NCBI RefSeq assembly: GCF_003144195.1
Contig: NW_020289999.1
Coordinates: 441,544 to 505,543, forward strand
Length of the DNA: 64,000 nt
Direction: 5' to 3'
Source of the DNA: Ceraceosorus guamensis
Lineage: Eukaryota > Basidiomycota > Exobasidiomycetes > Ceraceosorales > Ceraceosoraceae
Part shown: positions 47,125-58,104 of the stretch, in pieces
Position numbering within the stretch: the stretch's first letter is position 1
Layout of the letters: each line of letters starts with the position of its first letter
The notes under the pieces: model-generated
Told to the model about the DNA's origin: nothing
Databases searched by the model: none
The model's input: only the letters and a program-made list of their open reading frames with translations
Translations under genes and position numbers: made by a program

Positions 47125-48726
47125 ATGGCCGTCTTCGACGCGGCGTCGGTGCTGCAGTCCTTGCCCATAGCTACACGATCATTGAGCATCGCATTAGTGT
47201 CGCTTTCACTACTGCTCTTCGTCTTGCGGATAACCCTATCTCCGGCCGATGCTCGATTACACATCCTCAGCTGGTCGCACAAAGACAGCGCTACGCTGTT
47301 CCCAGCATTGGTCCTGGTCCCAGGCACCAGTTGGGTCTACCCTTGGACACTCATCACCTCTTCAATCTGCGAAACCACCGTGGCCGAGTTTCTCATCAGC
47401 ATCGTCTCGCTACCTCTGGCCGGAAGATATTTGGAAAGATTATGGGGGCCCATAGAATTGGTCAAATTCGTAGGGGTGGTATTGGTCGGGTCCAACGTGA
47501 TTGCTTGGTTCTTGGCGGTGCTGGCCTACTTGGTGTTCCGAGGCGAGAGAGGCATGTGAGTTTGAGCAGAATTTTGGCGCGCATTAGGAAGATCTTGGGC
47601 TGAACATCCGGCATGCCGATGTTCAGGTACGGCACACAGTATCATGGCCTCATGGCGCTACAGACGGGCTTTCTTGTCGCGCTCGCACAACTCATTCCTG
47701 AACATCAAATCCAGCTATTCCACGGTAGAGTTCGCATCCGTGTCAGGGTGAGCAATGAATGCTGCCGGGTGGAGGGCGAGTGCGCAAGAGCAGGTGAAGA
47801 CGGTGCTTTGGCGTGCCTCGAGGACCTACACGTGCACAGGGGCCGCTAGAGGAGGCAGTCAGCGCTCAGCTTGGTGCGCATTGCCTCTATCTGCTGAGCT
47901 GACATCTGCCCCTATCGCACCACCGCAGGATTTGCCAATGGCCTACGTGACTCTGTCGAACGTGCTCTGCCTGGTCGGAGAGCTGTCACCCTTCATCCTC
48001 ATTCAAGTGAGTGTCTAAGCGCTATGCTCCGCCGAGACGCTGTTGCCCCATGACGTCAGACCTCTGACTTGTGACATTGCATCCCTTGCCACGCAGTTCG
48101 GCTGGCTCATTTCTTGGGCCTACCTCAGATTCTTTAAAGCCGGAGAGGGAGGGATTCGTGGGGACAGATCTGAGACATTCTCCTTCGTCAGCTGGTTCCC
48201 GCCATTCCTCCACAAGCCCGTAGGAGCGCTATCAAACCTGCTGTATCCCTTGTTCGTCAAGCTAGGCATCGTTCAGCCTTGGTCATACTCTGCCTTGGGA
48301 GACGTTGAACTAGGGGTAGGAAGGGAGCTGCCAGGAAGGAGCAACAGCGGGTCTTCAGGACACGGTGCTGCTGCGGGAAATACGACAGGCTCGAGCAACG
48401 GCAGAGCTGAGGCAGAGAGGAGAAGGGCGATGGCTCTTAAAGCGCTCGACAGTAGGGCTGTGCCCAGACCCGGAAGCAGTGGGGGCGCAAACGCATCAGG
48501 AAGCAGCAAGGGCCCGGGGGATGCTGCGGGTGCGCCTGCAGCGTCAAGCACAGCCTCTGCCGCGGACGAGAAGAAAGCTTTGGCTGCTGCTCAGGCTGTC
48601 GGCAGCAGCGGCAGCACATCTGTGCCTTCCGTCGTGGTGTCACGAGCAAAGGAGGATGAACACGATGCGGGTGATATTGGAGCTAGGAAGGACGATGATG
48701 ATGATGATGATGATGACTGGAATTGA
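47125..48726 (+). CDS. TMEM115-like rhomboid-fold Golgi membrane protein (DUF1751)
   Basis: Four exons, 47125-47555, 47627-47747, 47929-48006, 48097-48726, giving 419 codons. Hydrophobic segments near residues 20-38, 60-80, 80-98 and 113-135, in exon 2 (LMALQTGFLVALAQLIPEH) and in exons 3-4 match the rhomboid-like core. Signature pieces are PWTLITSSICET, LERLWGPIELVKF, YGTQYHGLMALQ and a WAYLRFF...SFVSWFP run. The family (human TMEM115, yeast YOL107W) works in Golgi traffic and has no protease residues. The C-terminus is a Ser/Gly/Ala-rich cytosolic tail ending in a nine-residue aspartate run before WN. All junctions close in phase. Confidence 0.9.
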
Positions 48727-49111
48727 GAGGGGCGCACAAAGCGTCGGTGTGTAATGTCAACGTAATCAACATGTACGCGCTCCCTTGAGCCGACTCGACA
48801 CATCCGCCTCTTCTGGCTACTCTATTTCAATGCACTTTCGACGCTGCCAAGTGGGAATGCAACCAAGAATACAATCTCGTTTATACTCAAGCGACCTGTT
48901 TGTCGTGCAGACGCAACCTCAGACGGAGCCTGCAATACGGCTAGACTTGGTATGGATCAGCACTCGTGGCTCTGTGATGTTCAGAGCGCCAGAGCAGGCC
49001 GTGATCCCGCTCGCGAGTCGGATTGAGCTCGTACGTGCGCTGGGCCTGCATGCCCCTCACGCTAGGTGTGTGACATTGATCGAGCTGCGCTACCGAGTAG
49101 CGCCTGGTGCC
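48727..49111. other. Convergent TMEM115 / small-gene spacer
   Basis: Region of 385 bp between two stops facing each other. It should hold both 3' ends. Nothing else was seen. Confidence 0.55.
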
Positions 49112-49715
49112 CTAGTTAGGTCCCTTTTGATATCCTGCAGCTTTCCAGACTTGATTCAAAAAGTTGTTGCCTGTTTTATGAAGATGAAGGTGAAGGCGAG
49201 GCGCGAGGAGGGAAGTCGGTTGAGCGGAATGAGCGAGTAAGGAGGACGGGATGCACTGGATGCGGGGCATGCGGGGCATTGAATGGGACAGGCACAGAGG
49301 GTTGGAGCGGAGCGACTTACTGTCTTGCTTGGGATTGGCTGTGCTGCCTCGATTGGAGACGGGAGGCTTGTCCTTGAGCACCTCTGGTCGGTCTGTGTGC
49401 GGGCGGGCGCGACGAGCGGTGAGTGGTGGATAAGCAAGCGGATGTGAAGAAGGTGCGACGGTGCGGAGAGACCAGTCGCATCTTCATCCTCGCTCCAAAT
49501 CCTGAGCAAACAGTGACCTGGCTCTGCTGTAATGAACTACAAAGCAGACACTACACCACGCCTTGCCCACAACACTCTTGCCCTTCTCTGTTGCACTCAC
49601 CCGCCTGAATCAAGCTGGGATCACTTATCGCATTCTGTAAAGTGTCCCATCTAGAAGCCAAGAACCTCGTAGCTGCAGCTTGATCAAACTGATTGGTGCC
49701 AGCTTGGGAGGTCAT
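49112..49715 (-). CDS. Small uncharacterised protein, 81 aa, three exons
   Basis: None of its exons stands out alone, but three join with closed phases: 49715-49601, 49392-49321 and 49170-49112. Donors are GTGAGTG and GTAAGTCG; acceptors are CACACAG and AAAACAG. The product starts MTSQAGTNQFDQAAATRFLA, continues with SRWDTLQNAISDPSLIQAD and a polar middle (PEVLKDKPPVSNRG), and ends NFLNQVWKAAGYQKGPN. The two ends look like short amphipathic helices. I do not recognise the family. It could be a small mitochondrial or assembly-type protein, but that is a guess. Its start faces the Sel1-repeat gene 580 bp away. An alternative second exon beginning at 49533 would put the reading into a different, less plausible frame. 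Confidence 0.6.
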
Positions 49716-50297
49716 AATGGCGAATCTGACGTTTGAGTTGTTTGTTGGTGAGGTTTCCTCGACGTATCTGGCTGAAGCCAGACTTGTGACGTACGGCCTC
49801 CACCTTGACTCTGCCTCGAGGCGACAAAGCGCGAAGGCTTCGAATACGGTGTCTAGAATGATTCACTTGCTTAGTATGATAAGCAGGCAGAGATCGCTAA
49901 GCGCAAGGTGGGGAGAGGGCGTGATGGTGTTTGCGGTATCGTTGCGGACCGTGGCTGCTTTGATGAGGTGTGGTGCGTGCCTGCACAAGCACCCATCCGT
50001 GCGTATGGGCGGAGCTTCGCTTTCTGCAGCGAGACCCAAGCGTGCCACGTGACGTAGGCCTCTGCACCTCCACAACGGTGTCGAAACTGGAAGGTGTGGG
50101 CGCCTGCGACGATCCATTCAGTTTGAACAGCATTCCTTGGCACTTTCGCATCTACCACCAAGCACCTTGCGATCATCGGGTCAACATATGCTACTGTTGA
50201 GGGAGCACAAGTCACACCTACTGCGCTTTTGTCTGCTTCTTCGTCGGTTTCCATTCCATAGTATCGCCACTCACTCCTTCCATCTTTCACGACGAGC
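49716..50297. other. Divergent promoter of the small gene and Sel1 gene
   Basis: Region of 582 bp between two starts. No repeat or further gene is seen. Confidence 0.5.
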
Positions 50298-52362
50298 ATG
50301 CGAGCTGCAACAGCGTTGATGCGGGGCGCTGGCGTCACCACTCACCAGAGCTTGTCTTTTGCCAGGCTGAGCAGGGCAGCTGCCACCACAAGTGCTCGCC
50401 AGCAGGCTGCAATAGCGACTTTTGGACCGCGCGTCCAGACCAGCATCACCGCGATCCGTACTTCACCGGCGGTCCACCAAGCTCGTTTCGCATCGGTTGC
50501 TCCCAGCATTGCGGGCCAATCTTCACGCACAAGCTCAGCAGGTCCTCCACCACCTTCTCTTGAATCTTCACTCGACCGTCTCTTGCCAGCAGAAGTTTTC
50601 GAAAGTGATGCCAAGGTCAAAGCGCCGATGACGAGAGATGTGGCCAGAAGCATAGTGGGTCGCGTGCTGGAGCAGCTGCGAGCCGCTTCCGATACAAAGA
50701 CCATGGAGGATGCTAAAGGATTGGAAGTGACCACTGAAGCTGGCGTGAATGCGGGTGCGTACTCGTTCAAGTCAAGTGGTGCTCTGCGGAGGATGCTGAT
50801 AGAGCGCTGCTCACGCTTCCATCACGCCACGACTCTATCACAGACCTCGCGGCAGCTTCTCTCAGCCGGGAAGACCTGCATAACTTGGCCACCTTCCTGC
50901 TCAAGGCAAGCAAAGATGTTCGTCGTCAGCCGATCGCCTTTCGAATCTTTGCGATTGCCTACGGCTCGGATCCCATGGACACTCCCGATCCCACATCTGC
51001 ACCAGATGTTGCGCTGGGTCAACCTCTGGCCAGCGACCCTTCCAAGGTCGTCGCTGCAGGTTACTCGTGGGCTTCGTTGGTCCTCCAAGGCGCTGCGCCC
51101 CCTCCTCTGGGCTTTCATCTCGCCACTACACCAGACAGCCGAACGGAGCTGAAACAAGCTCAGCAAGCCGCTGCTGTGAGGATGTATGCGACCTTGTCCA
51201 TGCAAGGTGATGCGATGGGAATGCTGGGTATGTCTAGATTGTTGCTGCAAACCGCTGCAAATCTGAAGGCGGATGGTGAAGGGGGAGGAGAAGAGAGAAG
51301 AAAGGCGGTTGAGAGAGCTATCACTCTTTTGCAAGCTTCTTCGAAGAAGGGAATTTCCGAGGCTTACTACGAGCTTGGTGTGCTGCATTTGAGCGGAGAG
51401 CTCATGCCTGCGAACCAAAGCAAAGCTTTTGAGCTGTTCGAGTTGGCAGCTGCTGATGGTGAGCGAGTGACGCTAATGCTAAATTGGCTCAAATCAGCTG
51501 ATCGGTCTGCTTGACACTTTTCTCTTCACAGGCAACGCAAGAGCACACCATGCCCTCGGCGTCCTTCTCTCCCGCACGGCACTGGATCTGAGCACTCCGC
51601 CCTCGGTGCGCCAGTCCGATCTAACGCGGTCCTACCATCACTTCACCTCGGCAGCAGAGCAAGGAGACGCCCAATCGGCGCACAATCTCGGTCTGCGTTA
51701 TCTGCTGAGGGAAGAGATGGTGAGAGATTCGGCGCCTGAGGACCAGCCGGAGGTGCCGGATGGACCGGAGGGAGAAGAAATCCTCAATAACCTGGCGCAG
51801 GACATTCTCAAGAAGGCCAGTCGAAAACATCAGGAGTTGTACGGGGTGGAGGCTGACGATAGATTGGCTAGGCAATGGTTCGAGAAAGCTACCGAATACG
51901 GTGAGTTCTGTTGTCGGCACAGCCCTCTCTATTTACCTTGATGCTCAGTCATCGCCATCGAGGTACATCGACTGATCCCCTTGATCTGAACACGTTGCGT
52001 ATTTGACAGGCTCCGTCCCAGCTTCTCTGAATTTGGCTGGTCTATTGGTCGAAGCCCGAGGAGCTCCCGAGAGCCTCGCCAGCAGCGCCAATGCGAACCC
52101 GACAGAAACGCGCCTCGCAGAGCTCAAACAGGCTTACGCGCTTTATTCCAGAGTGGCTGCGTTAGGTCAGCAAGCTGCTGCCGCTTCACCCTCCAATACG
52201 ACCGGCAATGCAGGTCAAGCACAAGCTGGTGCAGGATCGGCACCGGGAGGAGAGTTGCAAGAGATGACCACTTTTGCTACGCAGGCTGCTTCTACGGTCG
52301 AGAATCTGATCAAGGAAATCCTAGAGCCTGCTCAAAAAGCTGAAAATGAGCCTCACACTTGA
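50298..52362 (+). CDS. Sel1-repeat protein, probably mitochondrial
   Basis: Four exons, 50298-50754, 50844-51458, 51532-51900, 52010-52362, giving 597 codons. The first ~65 residues are rich in Arg, Ala, Ser and Thr and nearly lack acids, as in a mitochondrial presequence. The first intron (GTGCGT donor, CTATCACAG acceptor, 89 nt) is the one that moves the reading into the downstream frame and gives ADLAAASLSREDLHNLATFL. Sel1/TPR-like repeats follow: QGDAMGMLGMSRLLLQTA, ISEAYYELGVLHLSGE, ARAHHALGVLLSR, AQSAHNLGLRYLL and PASLNLAGLLVEA. Sel1 repeats are helix pairs that bind proteins, so a scaffold or assembly role is likely; the partner is unknown. Confidence 0.83.
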
Positions 52363-52613
52363 TGTATCATAATTCCTCACCTCCCCACCGATGGTACCCT
52401 TGAAAACATATCGTCTGCCCACTCTGCACTCGATCAAAGCTGGCTTAATGTGTTTGGGCATCTCGATGAGCAGCAAATGACATTTGATGACGCAAAAGCC
52501 AAGTACATCCCTAGAGTCGGCGACAGCATAGCAGCGATTGATTTAGCAGTGCGGAAGCCAATACATGCATGTCATGAGGTGAAAAGGTCCTTTTGAGACG
52601 CAGAACAGCATAA

Positions 52614-54716
52614 TCAAGAAGCGGAGGAAGAAGCGGGAGCAGGCGAAGCAGATCGTTGGCCGAGCTTTGCGAGCATGCTTGTCCGAGCTGCTGCGCGAGC
52701 TCCATTGGCTGCTTTGACTGGCCCGCTCTCACTAGAGACCGAATCCGATACCGCATCTCTCGGCTGCGCTCTGACTGCCTGCTCAACGCTCTCAGCACCA
52801 AAATTTGCCCTGCTTGCAGGCGCAGAAAAACCGGCAACAAGCTCGTCCTGCGAGCCTCGAAGATGAGGAGGTACGTAGCGGCGTGAAGAAGTCGACGCTG
52901 TGCTGTGCGACCCACTTTCTAGCATTGCAGACGGCACGCGCCTCCAATTCGTGCTGGTAGCAGAGGCCGACTGCGCTTTCGAGCTGTGTGCGCCGCTACC
53001 AATCGAAATGCTGGAGGAAGAGGCGCTCGATGGCGTGGAGTTGACCGAGGGCAAAAAGGACGACGGCGATGATTGCTGAGATGAGCGAGTGTGAGAGCTT
53101 TTGCGGGGGTGGCGTGGCAGGGGCAAGCTAGGCGTAGAGCCAGCTTCCACCTTCAATGCAGGTGTACCGGGGCTATGCAAACCAGGACTTCCAATAGCGC
53201 TCATCGACGGAGAGCCTGTCACAGCAGCCGCCCACTGCTGTACTTGCCGCATCCAAGGGTTTGTGGCTGCTTGGTATGCCATGGCGTGCTGCTCGCTTGC
53301 ACTAGCCGCGGCAATGGACGCCGCTTGAGCTTGCCACATTTGCCACATCTGCAACGCAGCCGCTTTCGCTTGTTCTTCCTCCATGCGTTTGCGCCCCGGC
53401 GCTAGCTCGAATGGCGGTGGCGTGAGCAAGGCGTCCACTGCTGACTTGTGTGGTGAGCGAGGGCTGAGCAGAATGTTGCCGCTGCTTCTCGCCAGCACTA
53501 CGTTAGGCACGGCAGCTGGGCCGCTGCCGGCAGGGCGGGGCGTAGGAGGGGTGATGAACACCTGAACAGAACCATATTTTTTTCGTGACATTGACCCGAT
53601 CCCATTGGTGGGACAGCTTACAGCTCGCTGGTGCAAGCTCGCGGTACCCGGTGTCTGGGGCATTGGGGTCTTGTTGAAAGGCAGAGGTGTACCAACCTTT
53701 GCCACAGAAGATCGCGAGCCGATCTGATCCAGTGAAGGGAGACGATGGTGAGAGCGGCGAGCTGCAAGGCCGACCGGCTTGGGAAGCGTTTGTGAGCCAG
53801 AGGAGCTCGTGGAAGTAGCCGTGGACGGTGTAGCAGTAGCCAAATTGGTGGGAGGTGTTCGGCCCAAGGTATTGAGCATTCGAATAGAGGCCTGCTTGCG
53901 TACTCGCTGACTTGCGTCCTGCTGCGCATTGCTGGCCGGTGTTGGGTGGGTGTCAACGTCCTCGTCATCATCGTCGCTGTTCCAATCCTGCTCGATCTCG
54001 ATGCGAGGCGGCAAGAATTTGGCATCCTCGTCCTCATCCTCCTTTTCTATCTCGCCAAAGACTGCCGTACCGCGCTGCTCCACAGTGTCCAGATAAGCCC
54101 TTACATCCCGATCATTTTCACCTTCTTCGCTGCCGTCTTCGGAATAGCCCTTGAGATCCGCGACAGTTGCGGGAGCAGAGCTTGGCTCGGCTGTTGATGG
54201 GGTAGTGTTGCTTACCAAGCGACGGATGTTAAAGCTTCTCAAGGCGGCTTCATGCCTCAGAGCAACGCTTGGACTTCGAGAAGACCTTGCGCTGAGCGGG
54301 AGCTTGACTGCTCCGTCTTCGTGCGCACTCGAGCTTTCTGACCAATGACCGCCAGTTTTGCGTCCGGAGAGCGTTTCTTCGAGCTTGGAGTGGGTGATGC
54401 TGAATTCCGCAGGCATGGGCGGCTCCGATGATCGTCGAGGAGAGCGCGGCGAAAAGGAGCCATCTACGTCCTCGTCCAAGGACACTTCGAAAGTTGGCGC
54501 CGCTTCCTCCTCATCGCTGGAGCTTCCGCTGCTGTTGGACTCCGCACTGTCTTCCTCGGCATCAACAGACGGCACCCTCATGGCCGAGGCAATGGCGGGA
54601 CTGGTGGGTCGCAGCATTTCTGGCTCTTGAACCATCGTCATGTTGGCCTCTTTGGTGTGTAGCGTATCGTTGAGTAGGACGCTAGTGAGGCCGATAGGGA
54701 CGAGGACGGTTGTCAT
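52614..54716 (-). CDS. Disordered Ser/Pro-rich protein, 700 aa
   Basis: Single long frame of 700 codons starting MTTVLVPIGLTSVLLNDTL. No catalytic domain is seen. It is largely disordered and rich in Ser, Pro and acidic clusters, with many SP and TP sites (for example SPRSPRR, LLSPRSPHKSAVDALLTPPP), which suggests proline-directed phosphorylation. An Ala/Gln/Trp helix-like stretch (ALQMWQMWQAQAASIA) lies near residue 460 and RRYVPPHLRG, a motif seen in RNA-associated proteins, near residue 630. A 60-nt segment at 53562-53621 has a GTAAGC donor and a TTCAG acceptor and no stop in frame, so isoforms with and without 20 residues are possible. It is convergent with the Sel1 gene (251 bp between stops). 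Confidence 0.78.
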   Translation of the reverse strand: MTTVLVPIGLTSVLLNDTLHTKEANMTMVQEPEMLRPTSPAIASAMRVPSVDAEEDSAESNSSGSSSDEEEAAPTFEVSLDEDVDGSFSPRSPRRSSEPPMPAEFSITHSKLEETLSGRKTGGHWSESSSAHEDGAVKLPLSARSSRSPSVALRHEAALRSFNIRRLVSNTTPSTAEPSSAPATVADLKGYSEDGSEEGENDRDVRAYLDTVEQRGTAVFGEIEKEDEDEDAKFLPPRIEIEQDWNSDDDDEDVDTHPTPASNAQQDASQRVRKQASIRMLNTLGRTPPTNLATATPSTATSTSSSGSQTLPKPVGLAARRSHHRLPSLDQIGSRSSVAKVGTPLPFNKTPMPQTPGTASLHQRAVSCPTNGIGSMSRKKYGSVQVFITPPTPRPAGSGPAAVPNVVLARSSGNILLSPRSPHKSAVDALLTPPPFELAPGRKRMEEEQAKAAALQMWQMWQAQAASIAAASASEQHAMAYQAATNPWMRQVQQWAAAVTGSPSMSAIGSPGLHSPGTPALKVEAGSTPSLPLPRHPRKSSHTRSSQQSSPSSFLPSVNSTPSSASSSSISIGSGAHSSKAQSASATSTNWRRVPSAMLESGSHSTASTSSRRYVPPHLRGSQDELVAGFSAPASRANFGAESVEQAVRAQPRDAVSDSVSSESGPVKAANGARAAARTSMLAKLGQRSASPAPASSSAS

Positions 54717-55060
54717 AGTGTTGCAAGCTCCTGGAGAGCTGTGCGGAGCAGCAGTGTGAGCATCGCTGCCATCGCGGTCTGCGATACGGCGGACACGCGC
54801 AGGTACTCACAGCCGAATTGGGAGCCAAAAGTGCTTTCAGTGGTCCGTCGGCTTCGTGGATCGTCAGATGACCTCCGAAAAATGGGTACCAGCCCACAGA
54901 AATTCGTCTAGGATGTGTGGGAGGGAGGAACGAAGGAGGGAGGAGAAAGAAGGATAAAAGGATAGAAAAAGGGATATAAAAGAGGAAGGCTAAGAAGATA
55001 ATACGGATAAGTCCACGAGCGCCAGGCTGGTGGGAGAGAGAGAGAGAGAGAGGCTCGAGA
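54717..55060 (-). promoter_or_regulatory. Leader with 5'-UTR intron and CT-rich promoter tract
   Basis: Just upstream of the 700-aa ORF, a GTGAGTACC donor (54811) and a CTCTCCAG acceptor (54731) define an 81-nt intron whose downstream exon reaches the ATG after 14 bases. Coding across it is excluded because the frame would hit a TGA. Upstream, the minus strand is strongly pyrimidine-rich (54885-55060, including a (CT)8-like run at 55033-55052), a common fungal core-promoter trait. Confidence 0.55.
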
Positions 55061-58000
55061 TGGTCGCGATTTGGTGGAGAAGTCGACCCTTTGTACAATG
55101 TCGACAGCAAAGATCAGAGCCCAATCGTGTGACCGTTGTACCAATGAACCGCTGGTAGAGCCGCCGGGCTGATAACGGTCGAAGGGCGTGGGAGCAGAGC
55201 GGTGCCAAGCTCGTTGGTGGGGCGCAGATGAGCTGTCCTAATTTCGAAGCAAAGCCACTGCAAAGTCTGATGCTCCCATGGAGCTGCACGCAAGGTGCCG
55301 CGAACGTCTAAGCGTGGGGGAGGCAGCCCGCTGGCGTACCTGACGAATCGGGCTTGTGATGCAGCGAAACGGCTCGAGGCCCTGGCTCCACAGAAGTGCA
55401 AGGTAGCGAGCGCTAGATGCAAAGGGAGATGACCCAGTCCGTTGCTGACGTACACCGGCCAAAGTGCGGAAAGGTGATGCGCACAGACCCCGAAAGCGGC
55501 AATGGCCGACGCCCAATCCAGTGGGTACACGCCTGATATGCGCCGCAGGGGCGAGAGCGTGGACGAGGAGGGAAGCGGTGGAGATCCAGCTCCGCCGGTT
55601 GCCAAACAGAGCGATCCTGTCGCTTTGTTTGATCTGAAACCTGACTTGGTGTGTCTATTGCGTGAACCGCTCTCGCCAAATACGAAAAGGAGAGCAGCGG
55701 CGACGATTGCAGGTGATTCAACGCGTTGAACAGTCAGAGCTGAGGTGATGCAGCGCGATGGATGGGACGCGCTGAGTTGGGGTGATGCAGGTGGTCGAGG
55801 AAGAAGGTGATGTTGATTGGTGATCAAGGGACGAAGCTGAGTGACGGTTCGGAGAGCTGGAAGCAATGAACAGTGAGGATGTTGAGCCGAACTGTATCTT
55901 GGAACTCTGATTCGTGGCAAAGAATGAATGGATGCCTTCGAGTGTGGCAATGACGAGCGCGCAAGCGTATGCGTGGGAGTCAACTTGGTGGGAGAGGGAT
56001 CAAGGCACTGCAGACTCAAAGCGGAGCTCGAACTAAAGCGCTCCTACGCATTGACGATCCATGCGGTGCTGCTGCGTATCTAAACTCCAGTCCAAGATCG
56101 AGCGTGCTGCAGCATGACACATGAGCAGATGGAGCAGAGAAGTTATAGAGTACAGCCAGCAGCAATAAGAGGCAGCATGATGGTCCGGAGAGGTCGAGGT
56201 GCGCTGCAAATGCTGGGCTGGACGCCATGCAGTGCGGGCACGGCACAGCAGCGGTGGAAGGCACAAAAGATGTGCGTGCATTTCGTGCATGTGGGCGCAA
56301 GAAGCATGCGGGCGCGCGCGTGCGCGCCCTTTGCTCTTGATGCTTGCAGCACGGCCAACTACCTAGCTGTAAACGGTGCCCCGTACCGCGCGCCGAGCTT
56401 GCGTCACGTCACAACTCACGACTCACCGAGTGCCGCTCAGCGGCGAGAGTCACACTCACTGTACCGGCGTAATCGGATCGAAAATACACGTGCACGCGGC
56501 GCCTGGGTTCATATCCCTTGTCCACGGTATCTACACCTGTCCCCTGCACCTGGGTTCGACGTAACAGCAGCCCGCAAGCACACCAATTCGGTCGAGGTAA
56601 GTCGAGCGGAGTCTCCGATGGCACACAATCACGAAGCATAAAGGATATCCGATGAAGTCGCATGCACGGCAAACCCTCAAACCATCGGAATTTCACGTCG
56701 CACGTGTGATATGGGTCCCTTCTCGCTCAGACGCCGCGAGAGTCTGAGTAGCCAGCAAGGCCGCGTCCAAAGTTTCGATTGAACGTAGCTTCAAGCTCGG
56801 AATTCGTCCACATGAGCAAGATGGTGCCTCTATTTTGAAGAGACGGGAGTCGGTCAAGGTGTCCAAGAGCGCGGCCGGCTTGTTGGTCGAGTCAAGACCT
56901 GCTTTCCTGCCTTTTCAAGACTGCTTCAAGACTGCTCAAATTCACGCGACCCTGATGGTCTGCTCTTCCGATGCAGAGACTGCACCCCTACCTCGTGTTT
57001 GTTTTCTTGCTCCGTGCGCCTCAGTCTCGGGGTAAGCCTCATTTTCTGTCTTCACTGCTGTGGAGAGAGCCTCAGGCGTTCCACGACGACTTGCTTAGAA
57101 GTCATGTGGCGCCGGTGCGCCGTCGACTTGGATTAATCGATGACACACCGAGACAGCAAGCTTCATTGAGTGCGCTTAAAGGTGCTGTTTGAATGTTGAC
57201 AGCTCCACGGCACTGCGCCGCAGAGCTTGCTCGAGGACAACATGCCTCGATCAGGACCGTGCAGTGGATCCGCTCATGACGTGCTGATGAGTCTTGAGTC
57301 AGAGTGTGAGCATTGATCGGGGCTGAACTCAACATTTTTGATTGGATTCATGAAAATTCAAGGTTCTCAATTCGCATTCAATTGGGTGATATTGTATTGA
57401 TGAATTGCGTGAGGTCATGAGAGCCGCCAGCAGCAGCATGCGGCAGGGCGGTACAAGGACCCTCGGCGCTTCGGCGTTCTGCAAGCTGCGCCCGACCTCA
57501 TGCGCATACTACTTACTACCACTATACACACGCGGGGGCCTGCCTGCTGCTGGCGACGTGTGTTCCAAACAGTTAATTAAAAGTTGTCGTCGCGAAGCCG
57601 TCAGCATGGATAAAGCATGACTCTTCTATACTTCCGCGTGTTCGTGCTGCCTTCCCAGGTCGACAACCAAGCCTCAATACAAGGTGTACCGATCAGATTG
57701 ACGGTCCGATCGCACCATGCAACGCTTCCAAGGCCGAGCGTGCCCAGGCCTTCTTTGCGAGTCTTGGAGGCGGCGGCAGGCCGTTGACCCTGTCAAATGC
57801 CGCTTCGAGAAGAATCGGGGGGCAGCCTCCCGACATAGCGCTCAGGATCCTTTTCACGTGATAATCACGTGACAAGTGACAGATCCGCCGATTTTGCGCG
57901 TGCTCACGATTCAAAATTCAAAATTCTTGGCTCCAGACGCGCCGCGTTTCTCTTCGAATTGACGAGTCATGCACAAGTTCCCCAAACCGAGGCATAGGGA

Positions 58001-58104
58001 AGGTGTTCACTTTCGCCTCATGACCACCTCCGCGAAGAGCTGACCCCGAACAATTGGGGCGTGCTCAAGACGAACATCAAATCAGCCTTGCGTCATCGCC
58101 GATC
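55061..58104. other. 3 kb gene-poor spacer before ADE5,7
   Basis: Holds a stop-free minus-strand run (55114-56019) that has no ATG, short plus-strand frames, a palindromic GGGCGCGC...GCGCGCCC tract at 56310-56328 and a motif-like copy near 57904-57925. No supported gene. The last 200 bp should hold the ADE5,7 promoter. Confidence 0.45.

Noticed and set aside
55503-55729. Plus-strand ORF of 75 codons starting at an ATG
   Set aside because: Short, overlaps the open run on the other strand, and no continuation exon or family motif is seen.
55114-56019. Minus-strand open run of about 300 codons upstream of the 700-aa gene
   Set aside because: It contains no ATG, is Ser/Pro/Leu-rich with no motif, and no splice path into the downstream ATG keeps frame.
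56114-56641. Plus-strand frame of about 175 codons
   Set aside because: Composition is Arg/His/Ala-rich as expected of chance GC-rich frames; no motif and no support from neighbours.
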